Of a stretch of DNA of 64,000 nt, positions 1 to 10,498 are shown piece after piece. The position numbers and the translations under genes are program-made. Position 1 is the first letter of the stretch. Every line of letters starts with the position of its first letter. The notes beneath the pieces were generated by a model that saw nothing but the letters and a program-made list of their open reading frames with translations, had not been told where the DNA came from and did no database searches. Source of the stretch: Tetradesmus obliquus (Eukaryota; Chlorophyta; Chlorophyceae; Sphaeropleales; Scenedesmaceae); the NCBI GenBank assembly GCA_030272155.1, contig CP126191.1, forward strand, positions 7,462,501-7,526,500, given 5' to 3'.

Positions 1-2522
1 CTCGGCGCTCTCCATTAAAGGTGGCCTGCAAGCAGCACCGACCCTCAGTGAGGCTTACTTTTCGGCAGCCAGCAGCAACGCCTCAGCCGCACGCAGCGCC
101 ACCCTCAGCAGGGAGATGCAGCGTGAGATGAGGCACCAACCCAGCAGCATGAGAGTGCGTGAGAGTGCCGCAAGGCAGGCTAGCGGCCCACCAGTGGAGC
201 ATGCCCACCTGCAGCTGCAGGCCTCTGTCACACAGCCGCTGGGCACTGGACCCGGTGCCATCATGGAACTACCAAATGGCAGCAGGGTGATGCCACCTGC
301 AGGAGCAGCTGTCGGGCCTGCTTACACCAGTCCATTCAGCCTGGTAGATCAGCCGTCGGTGCAGCACATGTTGGTCAGTGAGCCATCAGGGAGCTCCCTG
401 CAAGGTGCTGCCAGCAGGGTCTTCAGCGGCGGGCTGTACCACATCTACCGGCCAGCCAGCATGCGCTGGTCATCTGCTGTCAGCGTGGTGGACCTGCTGC
501 GGCAGCAGTACATGCATGGCCATGGCAGCAGCCCCGCCAACATGTCGCAGCAGGGGGGTGGCGATGACGTGCTGGGGCAGCAGGCTGCGCTGCTGCTGAT
601 GGCGGTGAAGCACCTGGCCTGCCTGGCGCAGGTGGGACGCACTGCTGGAGACGGCTGCAGACCACGCAGCGGCATGTTGCACAGTTCTGGCAGCGCTGCT
701 GTGTATGATGCCTTGACTGTCGCCCTTGTCTTATGCATCAAGACAGCCTCGGTGAAGGTTTAAACAAGCATCTACTGGAGTGTTTGTTGTCGCTCTGGTG
801 CATGCAATCCTCTTGATGATTAGCAAACCTCTGGTTAATAAGCCAACTTCATTTGTGCTCCCTGTCTGTGCTGGCATGCTTGCAGGTGCTGCTTGATGCT
901 GCGCAGGTGGCTGCGGTGCTGCTGTCGCTGGACCTGGTGCTGCTGGTGCCCGACTGGGCGGCACAGGGCCTGGCGGGGGTGCTGCTCACGCAGGCGCACA
1001 CCTGGCAGTACGTGCCCTTTGAGTGCCTCATCCCGGGCGGCTCGCAGGCCTCGGCAGCGGTGGCGCAGACGGTGGCGGTGATGCTGCTGCCAGGTGAGCG
1101 CAAGAGGGAGGGACACCTGCTGCAACTGCAAGCGCTGGTCACTTTGCGCCGCATACGCACGCACGTGCACACGCGCCATAGACCTAGACGTGGTGCTGAC
1201 AATGTGCACGCTGTGAGCGCAGGGTCTTACTTGTGTTTGTGTGTGCAGCACTGTTGCAGGCGTGTGGATGGTGGGCTGGAGGTTATCATTAGCAATCTTG
1301 CTGCTGCACACACATTAGTACGAATTTGTGCTGGAGCTGCTTTGCTTTTCTGCTTGCTCACTTGTCTGTGGCATCCACCGCCCTTTCGCCGCTGCCTGCA
1401 GTCATCTACACGCTCGTGCTGTCCCCCATGCTGCTGTGGCTGGTGGACCTGTCGAGGGACAGTGCGCTGTTCAGGCAGCACGTGCTGGCACGCGCAGCAG
1501 CACCAGCAGTGTCCAAGGACACCCCAGCACAAGCAGGGACAGCTGCTGCGGCACCAGCAGGGGCCAGGCGCGGCTGCAGCTGGCTGTCGCGCTTCTGGCC
1601 CGTCGAGAGCGGCACGTGGACGCTGTTTGCGGCGGTGGCTGTAGCCTCCATGGCCTACTGCTACAGCTTCTACGTGGCCACGCTCACCGCGGCCTTCAAC
1701 TGCATGTCGCTCAGCACCAGGCAGGGCGTGCCGGGCGAGCAGCAGGTCACGCGCAGCGTGTGGGTGCCCGACATGCAGCTCTCCTGCAGCTCACCGCCGC
1801 AGCTGGCAGCCATGGCTGTGGCCTGCCTCATAGGCATACCGCTGCTGGTCGGCTACTGGCTGCTGCTGCTCACGCTGGCCTGGCCCAAGCACCCCGCCTC
1901 GCCAGCGCCTGTGGCCGCCTGCAAGGCGAGCTCGCGGCTGCTGAGGGCGCTGGCCAGCTACTGGGCGCTGCTCAAGCGGGCGTGCCTGCTGCCCTTCACC
2001 TGGCTGGAGCGCCCGGTGCGCACCTGCCAGCGGCTCACGTCGGCCCTGGGCGTGTCTGGTGAGAGCTGCGCAGCGCTGAGCGTGTGGAACGTGGAGTGGC
2101 GCTGGTGGTGGCTGGGGGGCAGGGAGGCGGCCAAGTTTGGGCTGGTGGCGGCGGCCGCGCTGACCACCATGCGCGGGCCTGACGAGCAGGCGCGCGTGCT
2201 GCTGCTGCTGGTGGTGATTGCGGCCGCGCTGAGCTGGCGTGTGCAGGCTGGCTGCAGCACCAGCATGAACCAGCTGCAGTTCCTGGCGTGGTGCTGGCTG
2301 CAGCTGCTGGCGCTGCTGGTGGTGGTGCCCTCCATGCAGGACATCAGCGCGGCGGGCTTTGGCGCTGCTCTGCTGGCGCTGGTGGCGCTGGTGATGCTGC
2401 AGTGTGGCGTTGTCATCGGCTGCCTGGTGTGGCGCATCGTGGCCAGTCTGAAGAACCTCAGCCTGCTGATGGCACTGGAGGCTGAGGGGGGGCGGTGTGG
2501 TATCATTTACTGGCGTGGCTAG
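1..2522 (+). CDS. Multi-pass membrane protein of unknown family, 3' part (5' end outside window)
   Basis: Three exons are supported: 2-631, 886-1093 and 1402-2522, with a TAG stop at 2520-2522. Donors are cag|gtggga and ccag|gtgagc; acceptors are ttgcag and ctgcag. All phases agree, and the frame is open through the left edge, so the start is missing. The first exon is soluble-looking and rich in Ser, Ala and Gln. The second contains a hydrophobic stretch (VLLSLDLVLLVPDW). The last exon has about six hydrophobic segments, among them [46 protein letters not shown] and LLALVALVMLQCGVVIGCLVW. The layout suggests the C-terminal membrane half of a transporter, channel or receptor-like protein. I do not recognise the family and assign no function. 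It ends facing the CIA30 gene, tail to tail. Confidence 0.7.
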
Positions 2523-3457
2523 TTAGGCTTACACAGCAGGCATGTGTGCTGCTGCACATGGTTAGCGGCAAATGCTTTTGCAATAGCGTCGTGCTCAACA
2601 GTGTCATGCATCAGGCACCAGGCACATGCACTTTGTGTATACTTGGCGGGCGGCATTGGAGGCTGCGGCAGCAAAGCAGGCTGCAGCTGCTGCCTGCCAG
2701 TCGTGTTCCACATATGATCTGCGTCACGATAGGGATCATAGGCTGCTTAAACTTGAACTTTCCGTTCCACTTCTTTCTTTAAGAACGTTCGACTGCTGCA
2801 GCCCTTGCTTGATTTGCTTCATGTGTACGCTTGGTATCTGCTTTATTTTGCAGCAGGTGATTTATCTGAAGTTATGATTGCGTGATCAGGTGGCTCTTGC
2901 TGCCATCAACCATGGTTTATGTAGAAACATTGGCTTGCCAGGCAGATCTCTTTACATTGGTACTCCCAATGAGGGCGTTTCTTGCACATAGGGCAACAAG
3001 TTACACTGTGCGTGCCAGGCAACCAATCTTAAGCATATGTGTACTTGTGTACACAAGCAGCTGCCGAGACATGCACGGTACTGCAAGCCGTGGTAATTAT
3101 GTTACACACCTTGTGCGTGCATTGAATATGTGGACTGTCTTTGATCATGATCGAAGCATTGATCAATGCTGAAATGCTTTCCCAAGCAACCACCAGAGTC
3201 ACTACGAAGCGCGGTGATACCATGTGTCACCACTTGTATGCTTGCACACCATCATGATGCAGCATACTTAAGCTCCCTCCAAACATGGACACAACTCACA
3301 GACTTGCAGCCCAACCGTTTGTACTACAAACAGTTGTATTGCAACACATCACACAACAGTTCACACCAATTCAGCGTCGCTTAGCATACACAACAAGAGT
3401 ACTACGTAAGTGAATGTTGGAACAACGTTGTATGTGCCAAACATACACGGGGACTGC
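2523..3457. other. Intergenic, convergent spacer
   Basis: This spacer lies between two converging genes, so it should hold both 3' UTRs. It is less GC-rich than its flanks. Only short ORFs are present and none is conserved or splice-compatible. I saw no RNA gene. Confidence 0.6.
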
Positions 3458-3631
3458 TCACATTTCCCCTTCAGCACGGATGTCTCGCAGCAGCAGCCTG
3501 AACATTTCATGCGGCTTAGCCTCTGACGCCTCCGCCTGTTCTACTGTGCCACTGCTTTCCTCACCCAGGCCCAAACTGCTGCTGCTGCTGCTGCTGCCGA
3601 TGTCCCCAGCAGCAGGCTTGTCACCCTTTGA

Positions 3632-3667
<36 letters not shown>

Positions 3668-4921
3668 ACTGCCGGCGTCCTCTGGTTGTGCTGCTGACAC
3701 CGACACCCCCAGGCTGATGACCTTGTCCGCCTGGAACTCCAGCTTGCGCTCCACCAGCTGGCCCTGGAAGGTCATGGTCAGGCTGTCGATGGGGATGAGC
3801 ACCTCGCTCCACACGCCAGCCCTGGCGCCACCACCCAGCACAGCACAGCACAGCACAGCACAGCACAGCACAGCACAGCACAGCACAGCACAGCACAGCA
3901 CAGCACAGCACAGCACAGCACAACAAGCCGCAGTCGAGAGCAAATACGGCATAAGAGAAAACTGATGCGAGTCAGGGTTCATGCAGGCACGCCAGCAACT
4001 GGTGCATGACATCGTCACCATCATAAGCATGCTAGGTGGAAAGCTCAGGTGTGCTTTGACACAGCTGGCCTCCGCCCCACACACAGCTGCCTGCCCCTCC
4101 AGCCTCCCACAAGTTGTTGATCAGCAGCTGCCGCTCACCTAGGCCTGAAGGGCGCCTGCCATACATCCCCGCCAGTGCCTGCCATGGAGTCAATCCGCAC
4201 ATTTGCAACGTAGGCGCGGCCGTCTCCCTTCACCGTATACACCAGGTGGCTGAAGCCAGAGAGGTCGTGGTAGTCGCCTATGCGCCGCACCTGGCTGGCT
4301 GCCACGCAGTAGCCTGCGCGCTTGATGTCTGCATCCTCCTGCTGCTCGAGCGTGCAGCGCCCGCTGAACTCTGCTGCCTGCATGTACGGCCATGGGGCAG
4401 CATATGGGTGGGCTGGTGAAGAGGGGAGGGGAGCTGCTGTGAGGCAGGTGGCGCAACTGTTGTGGTGGTGACAGCCCGGCTGAGCAGGTGGTGTTTGCGT
4501 GGCTGGCCCCGCCACTGCTGGTGTTGGAGGTGGTGATGCTGTTGTACGGCTCTGGTGCTGAGGAGCGTCCTGCTGCTGGTGCTGCTGCTGCTTGGCTGGG
4601 GCTTGCTGGACTATCAGTTGCCGCATGGCTCACGTAGCTTGCATCCACATGCAACAAAGTCTGATGCAGCCCGCTAAAAGCCCGCCTGCACAGCTACTGC
4701 GCGCACATCCCCACCTGCTCTGCCTGGTTGAAGGTCAGGCTGGCTTCTGACTTGCCACCAAAGAAAGAGTCTGTGAAGACGTGCCACTGGTCCACCACCT
4801 TCTGTGAGTTGAAGCTGTACAGCACGATAGGCTTGGGCGCCAGTTGCACTGCAGCACGCAGAAAAAAAATGCGACTGTCAGCTGCCTGGTGTACGCTCTG
4901 CTTCTGCAGCTCTGCTGCTGG

Positions 4922-4955
<34 letters not shown>

Positions 4956-5063
4956 TCTGCCAGGACTGCCGCAGATTCGCTGCTGCCATAAACTGTTTTG
5001 CACACCTTTCAACGTCAAGCCTTCAGCAACCTGCTTGCATGACTTCACCAAAGAACGCAGCAT
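3458..5063 (-). CDS. Complex I intermediate-associated protein 30 (CIA30/NDUFAF1) homologue
   Basis: Four exons read right to left: 5063-5006, 4848-4715, 4377-4139 and 3821-3458. Together they give 265 codons (264 aa) with consistent phases and a TGA stop. The CIA30 domain starts near residue 20. It is recognised from PKPIVLYSFNS, then FTDSFFGGKSEASLTF, then IKRAGYCVA, GDGRAYVANVRIDS, WQAPF and WSEVLIPIDSL, in the order expected for the family. The C-terminus carries a poly-Ser insertion but still ends in an FRLLL-type strand. Family members help assemble mitochondrial NADH:ubiquinone oxidoreductase; some plastid relatives exist. The 19-residue first exon (MLRSLVKSCKQ...) is basic and compatible with an organelle signal, which is inference. 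The intron before the last exon holds a pentanucleotide microsatellite. The gene is divergent from the tryptophanyl-tRNA synthetase gene. Confidence 0.85.
3836..3920. repeat. Pentanucleotide microsatellite (CAGCA)x17
   Basis: Seventeen uninterrupted CAGCA units occupy 85 bp inside the last intron of the CIA30 gene. They end about 15 bp from its 3' splice site. Read on the minus strand the array is TGCTG/TGTGC, and it produces a spurious Cys-Leu ORF. Confidence 0.95.
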
Positions 5064-5453
5064 GGCACGAATACCAGGTGGAGTTCTCAGCAGGTGGGTG
5101 CTAGTGCTGCAAACTCAGGCTGAGTCAGGTCGGAGCAGAAACGGCTAGGCACGTCGGAAGATTTAATTACAGACCTAATTCAGTTCGCATGTTTTCATGT
5201 CTGACGGGGAGAGTGGTTTGACGGTGTGTCGATCGCCAGTAACAGTTTCAATCGTTGTGCCAGTTCTCTACGAAGAAGGAAAAGTCAACCGAACAAGATT
5301 CGTAAAGCAAAGATCCGATTTGCTGCTTTTGTACAACTGCAGACTGATCATACGGAGCTGCTAACCCTTTTGGTTGAGCCGCAACCCAGTACATACAGCA
5401 AGGTCAAGATCGTGAGAACACTGTAGGCTGAATCAGAGGCATCCGCTGTACCA
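5064..5453. promoter_or_regulatory. Divergent promoter spacer, CIA30 / TrpRS
   Basis: A 390 bp spacer separates the two start codons. It must contain both 5' UTRs and core promoters. It has lower GC than the neighbouring exons around 5160-5420. I could not assign a specific TATA box or factor site with confidence. Confidence 0.5.
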
Positions 5454-6913
5454 ATGACGGCAGAGGAGCAGCAGCAGGCCACCCCACCTGAGGAGGCAGC
5501 AGCAGCAGAGTCAGGAGAGCAGGTGTGCATGCCAGCAGCGGCATGCTGGTGCCAGTGCTGGCAACAAGGACAGTAGCAGCACAATGTGTGGTGCCATGTT
5601 ATCTATTGCTGATTGTTTGCCACCCAGGTCATCACTCCTTGGGATGTACAAGGAGGAGCAGATGGCAAGGTTGATTACAACAAGCTCATTGAGCAGGTGA
5701 CTACAGCAGCAGCAGCAGCAGCAGCAGCAACTGGCTAGGATGGTACTGCTTTCATGCAGAATAGATGGCGAAGGCACATGATGATGCACAGCAGCCCGGC
5801 AGCATATATTTGTGCAAGTACAACTCAGCCTGCTGCTGCATGTGATTTACCAGCAGCAACTCACGTGTGTTGGGATCGTACAGCAGCAGCGAGATGTAAT
5901 CCTTGCGGCGTATGTGCAGTGGCAGCTGGCCAGCGCAAGGAAAACAACAGTGGTGCACTGCACAACGTGGACAGGATAGCCTGGTGGTGGCTCAGGCTTT
6001 GCATAGCCTGACAAGTGCCTCTCCGCACACTTGCCTATGTGCTTGCAGTTTGGAGTGTCATCGCTAACTCAGGACCTAGTGCAGCGGTGAGCTGCTATGG
6101 AGCTCTGCAGCTGCAGCTCACCTGCAGCTATGCAGCAGCTGCTGCAGTGGCAACGAGGAGCAGCACTTCTGCTGACGCAGCTGGCCAACAGCAAGCCAGC
6201 AGCTCGCTGCAGCAAATGGAACTTGGGCACTGGTTGCTTGCTTGGGGTTCCGGTGCCAGCCTGCACGCTACACCAGTCGCCTGTTTGGTTGCCCAGAAGT
6301 GTTTCAAACTAAGTGTAGTGGCTGAAACCAGCAGCTGCAGCTCACGCACCAACCCACCAGCCCTAGTGTCTGCTGCCTGCTGCGCCTGGCGTTGCTTGCT
6401 GCAGCATTGAGCGGTTGACGGGGCGGCCCGCGCACCCCTTCCTCAAGCGCGGCATCATCTTTGCGCACCGCGACCTGCATGAGATCCTAGACTGCTACGA
6501 GCGGGGCGAGCACTTCTACCTGTACACAGGCAGGGTGAGCAGCAGCAGCAGCAGCAGCAGCCGCAAACGTCAAAGGCATGGACTGCTGTGGCTGTTGCTT
6601 GCAGTTACACTGAGCCAGAGCAGGGGTGTTACATTGCAGCAATGCGGCAGCAGAGCAGACGCAGCGGGGAAGCTGTGCTGCTGCATTTGCTGTGGAACAT
6701 TGCACTGGACCTGTGGCTGCAGGCGCAGGCTAGCAGTCACGGACGCAGTGCTGCAAACATCAATATCTCAAACACATATGCTGTAGAGACAGCAGCTAAA
6801 CACCAACAGCTGCTGTGCTGCATATCTGCAGTGCATTATCACACCCAAGTGCTCACACGCACTACTGCTTCTGCTGCCGCCGCCGCTGCTGCCGCTGCCG
6901 CTGCCGCTGCCGC

Positions 6914-6949
<36 letters not shown>

Positions 6950-8245
6950 GTGATGCTGCAGGGCCCCTCCTCCGAGGCGCTGCACCTGGGCCACCTGGTG
7001 CCCATCATGTTCACGCAGTGGCTGCAGGAGGTGTTTGATGTGCCGCTGGTCATACAGCTCACTGATGACGAGAAGACGCTGTGGCGCGGCCTGGAGCAGG
7101 CAGAGGCGCGGCGCCTGGCGCGCGAGGTGCGGCACAGCGCTGCATCGGACACCTGTGGTCGCTTGTCCTGCATTTTGCACTACCGACAGCAGCACTACAT
7201 GCTGGCTGTGCATCCAGTGTCACCTGACCAATGACACCCTGTGCGGCAGCTATGTGCACACAGCAGGTGGCAACCCCTCATGTTCAACCGTCTGCGGCTG
7301 CTGTGACACTCAAACAGATTTGCTTACTGCATGATCGTGCCTGCTTGTGTTTGCGCAGAACTGCAAGGACATCATTGCGTGCGGCTTTGACGTGAACAAG
7401 ACGTTCATCTTCTCCGACTTTGAGTACGTGGGGGGCGCCTTCTACCGCCACATCATCGACATCCAGCGCTGCGTCAGCATGAACCAGGTGCGCTTTGCAG
7501 GCGCAGCCGGCGACATGTCATGCCTGCGCTAGCTTTCGAGGCAGCAATGCAGGAGCAGCAGCAATGCACACCCCGGTTCAGTTGTCAACGGCAGGCCGGC
7601 AGGATGCTCTGCCACTTCCTAGATACAATGGCAGTCACAGAGGGTTGCTTCGCCACCCCACAAAGGGCACGGAACTATCGCTGAACGCTTGCGTAGGGCC
7701 AGTATTCTCCATGTGCCAAACAAGCAACACATGCACATGTGCTGCACATGTGCCGCAGGTGCGCGGCATCTTTGGGCTCACACAAGATGACAACATCGGC
7801 AAGATCGGCTTCCCGGCGGTGCAGGCGGCGCCCAGCTTCCCCGGCGTGTTCCCGCACATCTTTGGCGACCGCAAGGACGTGCGCTGCCTCATCCCCTGTG
7901 CTATTGACCAGGACCCTTACTTCAGGTACGGCAGGGCTCATGGTACGTGTGTCTGCGTTTGTTTTTATTGTTACGCAGGCTGCTGATGAAGCTGGTGTTT
8001 TGAAGCAGGCGAGTGTGTCCTGCAAACATTGTTTAGCGGCCGCACACATGTACCGAGGTGACTAGTCAGCCAAGAGCTTATCACTGTTATGCAGTGACAC
8101 CACCCGATGTGGCCAGACACTTGTGACGGCGCGCCCGGCCGTTGAGGCAGGCCCCATGATGTGTGCTGTGCCAGAAGCTGGGCTCTGCTTGTGGGTGACA
8201 GAGCTTGACTGCTGCTGCTACTGCTGTTGCTGTTGCTGTTGCTTG

Positions 8246-8284
<39 letters not shown>

Positions 8285-9189
8285 CATTGCCAGGATGACG
8301 CGCGACGTGGCGCCGCGGCTGGGCTACCAGAAGCCGGCGCTGATTGAGGCGCGCTTCTTCCCCGCGCTGCAGGGCGAGAGCGGCAAGATGAGCGCCAGCG
8401 ACCCCAACAGCGCCGTGTTCGTGAACGACAGCGCGAAGCAGATCAAGGACAAGGTGGGCGGCTGCTGTGGTGCTGGGGGCTGGCTTGTGTGGTGCGGCAG
8501 AAATGTCACGGAGCGCAAGTGACAGCAGGGCGCTGGCTGGGCATAGTGCACGGCACCGTGCATGCCACATGGCTTGTTGCGCTGCTGCGATCGACGCTGC
8601 TTGTCCTGTGCCTGCTGTCCTGGCTGTCACCGCAGATCAACAAGTACGCGTTCTCAGGTGGCGGCGCTACGCTGGAGGAGCACCGCAGCCGTGGCGCCAA
8701 CCTGGACATCGACGTGCCCTGGAAGTACCTCAACTTCTTCATGGAGGACGATGCCGAGCTGGCAGCCATCGGGCGCGAGTACGGCGCGGGCCGCATGCTG
8801 ACCGGTGAGGACAGTAGGGTGACAGAGCTTTGCATATTTCTTGAGGTTGCGCGAATGGGGAATTGGACAACAAGAGTTTGAGCAGGGCTGCGTGCATCCT
8901 GAGGTGCAGCCAGGGGCTGGTGCTTGCATTATGGCGCGGCAAGAACTTGAAGTTGCTGACAGCGAGATGACAATCCATATGTTACACACTTTTTACACAA
9001 AGTGTGTTTACCAAGCTTGCGTGTGCGCTGTGCGCGTGCTGGCTGGCTGCAGGCGAGGTGAAGGCTGAGCTGATCGCGCTGCTGACAGACATCGTGGGGC
9101 GGCATCAGCAGGCGCGCACGCAGGTCACGGAGGACATTGTGGACGCGTTCATGGCAGTGAGGCCAATGCACAGCGCACTCAAGCGGTAA
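5454..9189 (+). CDS. WARS: Tryptophanyl-tRNA synthetase, eukaryotic cytosolic type
   Basis: Class I aminoacyl-tRNA synthetase that charges tRNA-Trp. Ten exons: 5454-5522, 5628-5696, 6049-6086, 6405-6534, 6962-7126, 7359-7487, 7759-7925, 8294-8453, 8636-8804 and 9053-9189. They give 411 codons (410 aa). Conserved blocks occur in order: [38 protein letters not shown] with the HIGH-type motif near residue 110, then [47 protein letters not shown] at about 287-291, NKYAFSGG and VDAFMAVRP near the end. The first exon is short and Gln/Glu/Ala-rich, with no WHEP domain and no obvious transit peptide, so a cytosolic location is inferred. Length fits the family core. Two introns end in long CTG tracts. 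Nothing indicates inactivation. Confidence 0.95.
6915..6949. repeat. (CTG)n tract just before a TrpRS splice acceptor
   Basis: A run of about 11 CTG units follows an imperfect (GCCGCT)n stretch from about 6873. It ends 12 bp before the acceptor at 6961, in the place of a polypyrimidine tract. Confidence 0.9.
8247..8283. repeat. (CTG)12 tract just before a TrpRS splice acceptor
   Basis: About 12 CTG units, preceded by CTGTTG-type repeats from about 8208, lie 10 bp upstream of the acceptor at 8293. The tract is intronic. Confidence 0.9.
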
Positions 9190-10498
9190 CGGCGGCTGTC
9201 ACCCTGATCTTGAGGCGTTGGTGCGGCTGAGTCGTGCACACTGTGCCTGAGGCAGGCAAGCCTTGCCAGGGCGTTCAGGGAACATGCACGGCTGGGTGTT
9301 GTTTGCGGAGCATCTGCGTTTCCGGTTTGTGTGCATCCTCAACCACCGAGGGCTTGCAGTCCTGTTAAAGCAATGTTTTGTGAGTGCTGCCCTGTTTCAT
9401 GGTTTGTCAGGAGCACCTGCTGCTAGCAGCATGACGATGCCTCATATGAAGCATGCATGCTGTTGCACTGCAGATGTACAGCAGCTAAACCTTGGATGTT
9501 GAAACTCGGTACACAGGCGTGACATCTATGGCTGGCCTGATATGATTTCAACGGCTGCTGGGCAGTTGTTTAAAGGCTTGGTGCTGGTTGCTGTAGTTCG
9601 AACACTTGCTGCATTTTAGATCAATTGCTTGGTGTGTGCATGCTGCGGTGGCATGCGCACAGAGATGTGACCATGTGTCGGCTGCGTGCACCTTGGAAGC
9701 AGCTTCAGGTGGCCTCGAACAGAAAGTGCTTGCATCGGTATACAATGTAAAGCGCAGTATAGGTCATGCATCCAGCACATCGCGCCTTGCCCGGCTGATT
9801 CAAAGGTTTCTGAAGACACGCTCAGATGCGCTCGCATCCGCACCATAGATTTTATATTTTGATTTATACTGTTTCTAAAACTTGGTTGTCTCAGCTGACG
9901 CTTCTGCAGAGCTGTCCATTTTTTGAATTTCGAGAGGTCGACGTATCTTTCGCAGACCACAGCTGCCGGTCAGGGCTTCAAATAATATATATGGTGAACC
10001 GATAACACGAATGAACTGCTGAAGTACCCAGAGCTTATGCCGGCCAACTCAAAGTTTTGAGTAGGACCGCGCCCGGGAAGTCTGAACTTGGTTCTTCGGT
10101 TTTCGACATGAGCGTGCCAAAATACAGTGCGTATGCGTCCAAGCAAACATGCATCGCCAGCAAACCTTTTCCAACACCTCACCACACAACCCTGCACAGC
10201 TAGAGACACGGTGCAGCAGTTCAGGCAGTGGCCATTCCCACCAGACTTGCGCGTCCGCTTGCGTATAGGCCGCACCTGCACATCGCTCTTGACACAGCTC
10301 AACAACAGCTCTTGTTCCTGCAATCAGACGATCAAACCGGCGACCGGAGCAGCCAGCAATCAATCAACTGGCTTGATGAGTCGAGTCGCATGTATTGCAA
10401 CGTGACTTGACATGCAAAAGGGGCCTGGCAGTGGGAAAAGGCTGGTTCTGAAGCGCAGCAGCTCTCAGTTCGCACCCACAGAGGCCGGCTGAGGAGCA
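9190..10498. other. Intergenic, tandem genes on the + strand
   Basis: This region holds the 3' UTR of the TrpRS gene and the upstream region of the Myb gene. It includes an AT-richer patch at about 9840-10020. No conserved ORF or RNA gene was seen. Nothing further can be supported. Confidence 0.6.

Noticed and set aside
3666-3926. Cys/Leu-rich minus-strand ORF through the pentanucleotide array
   Set aside because: It is the translation of the intronic (CAGCA)17 microsatellite and has no independent support.
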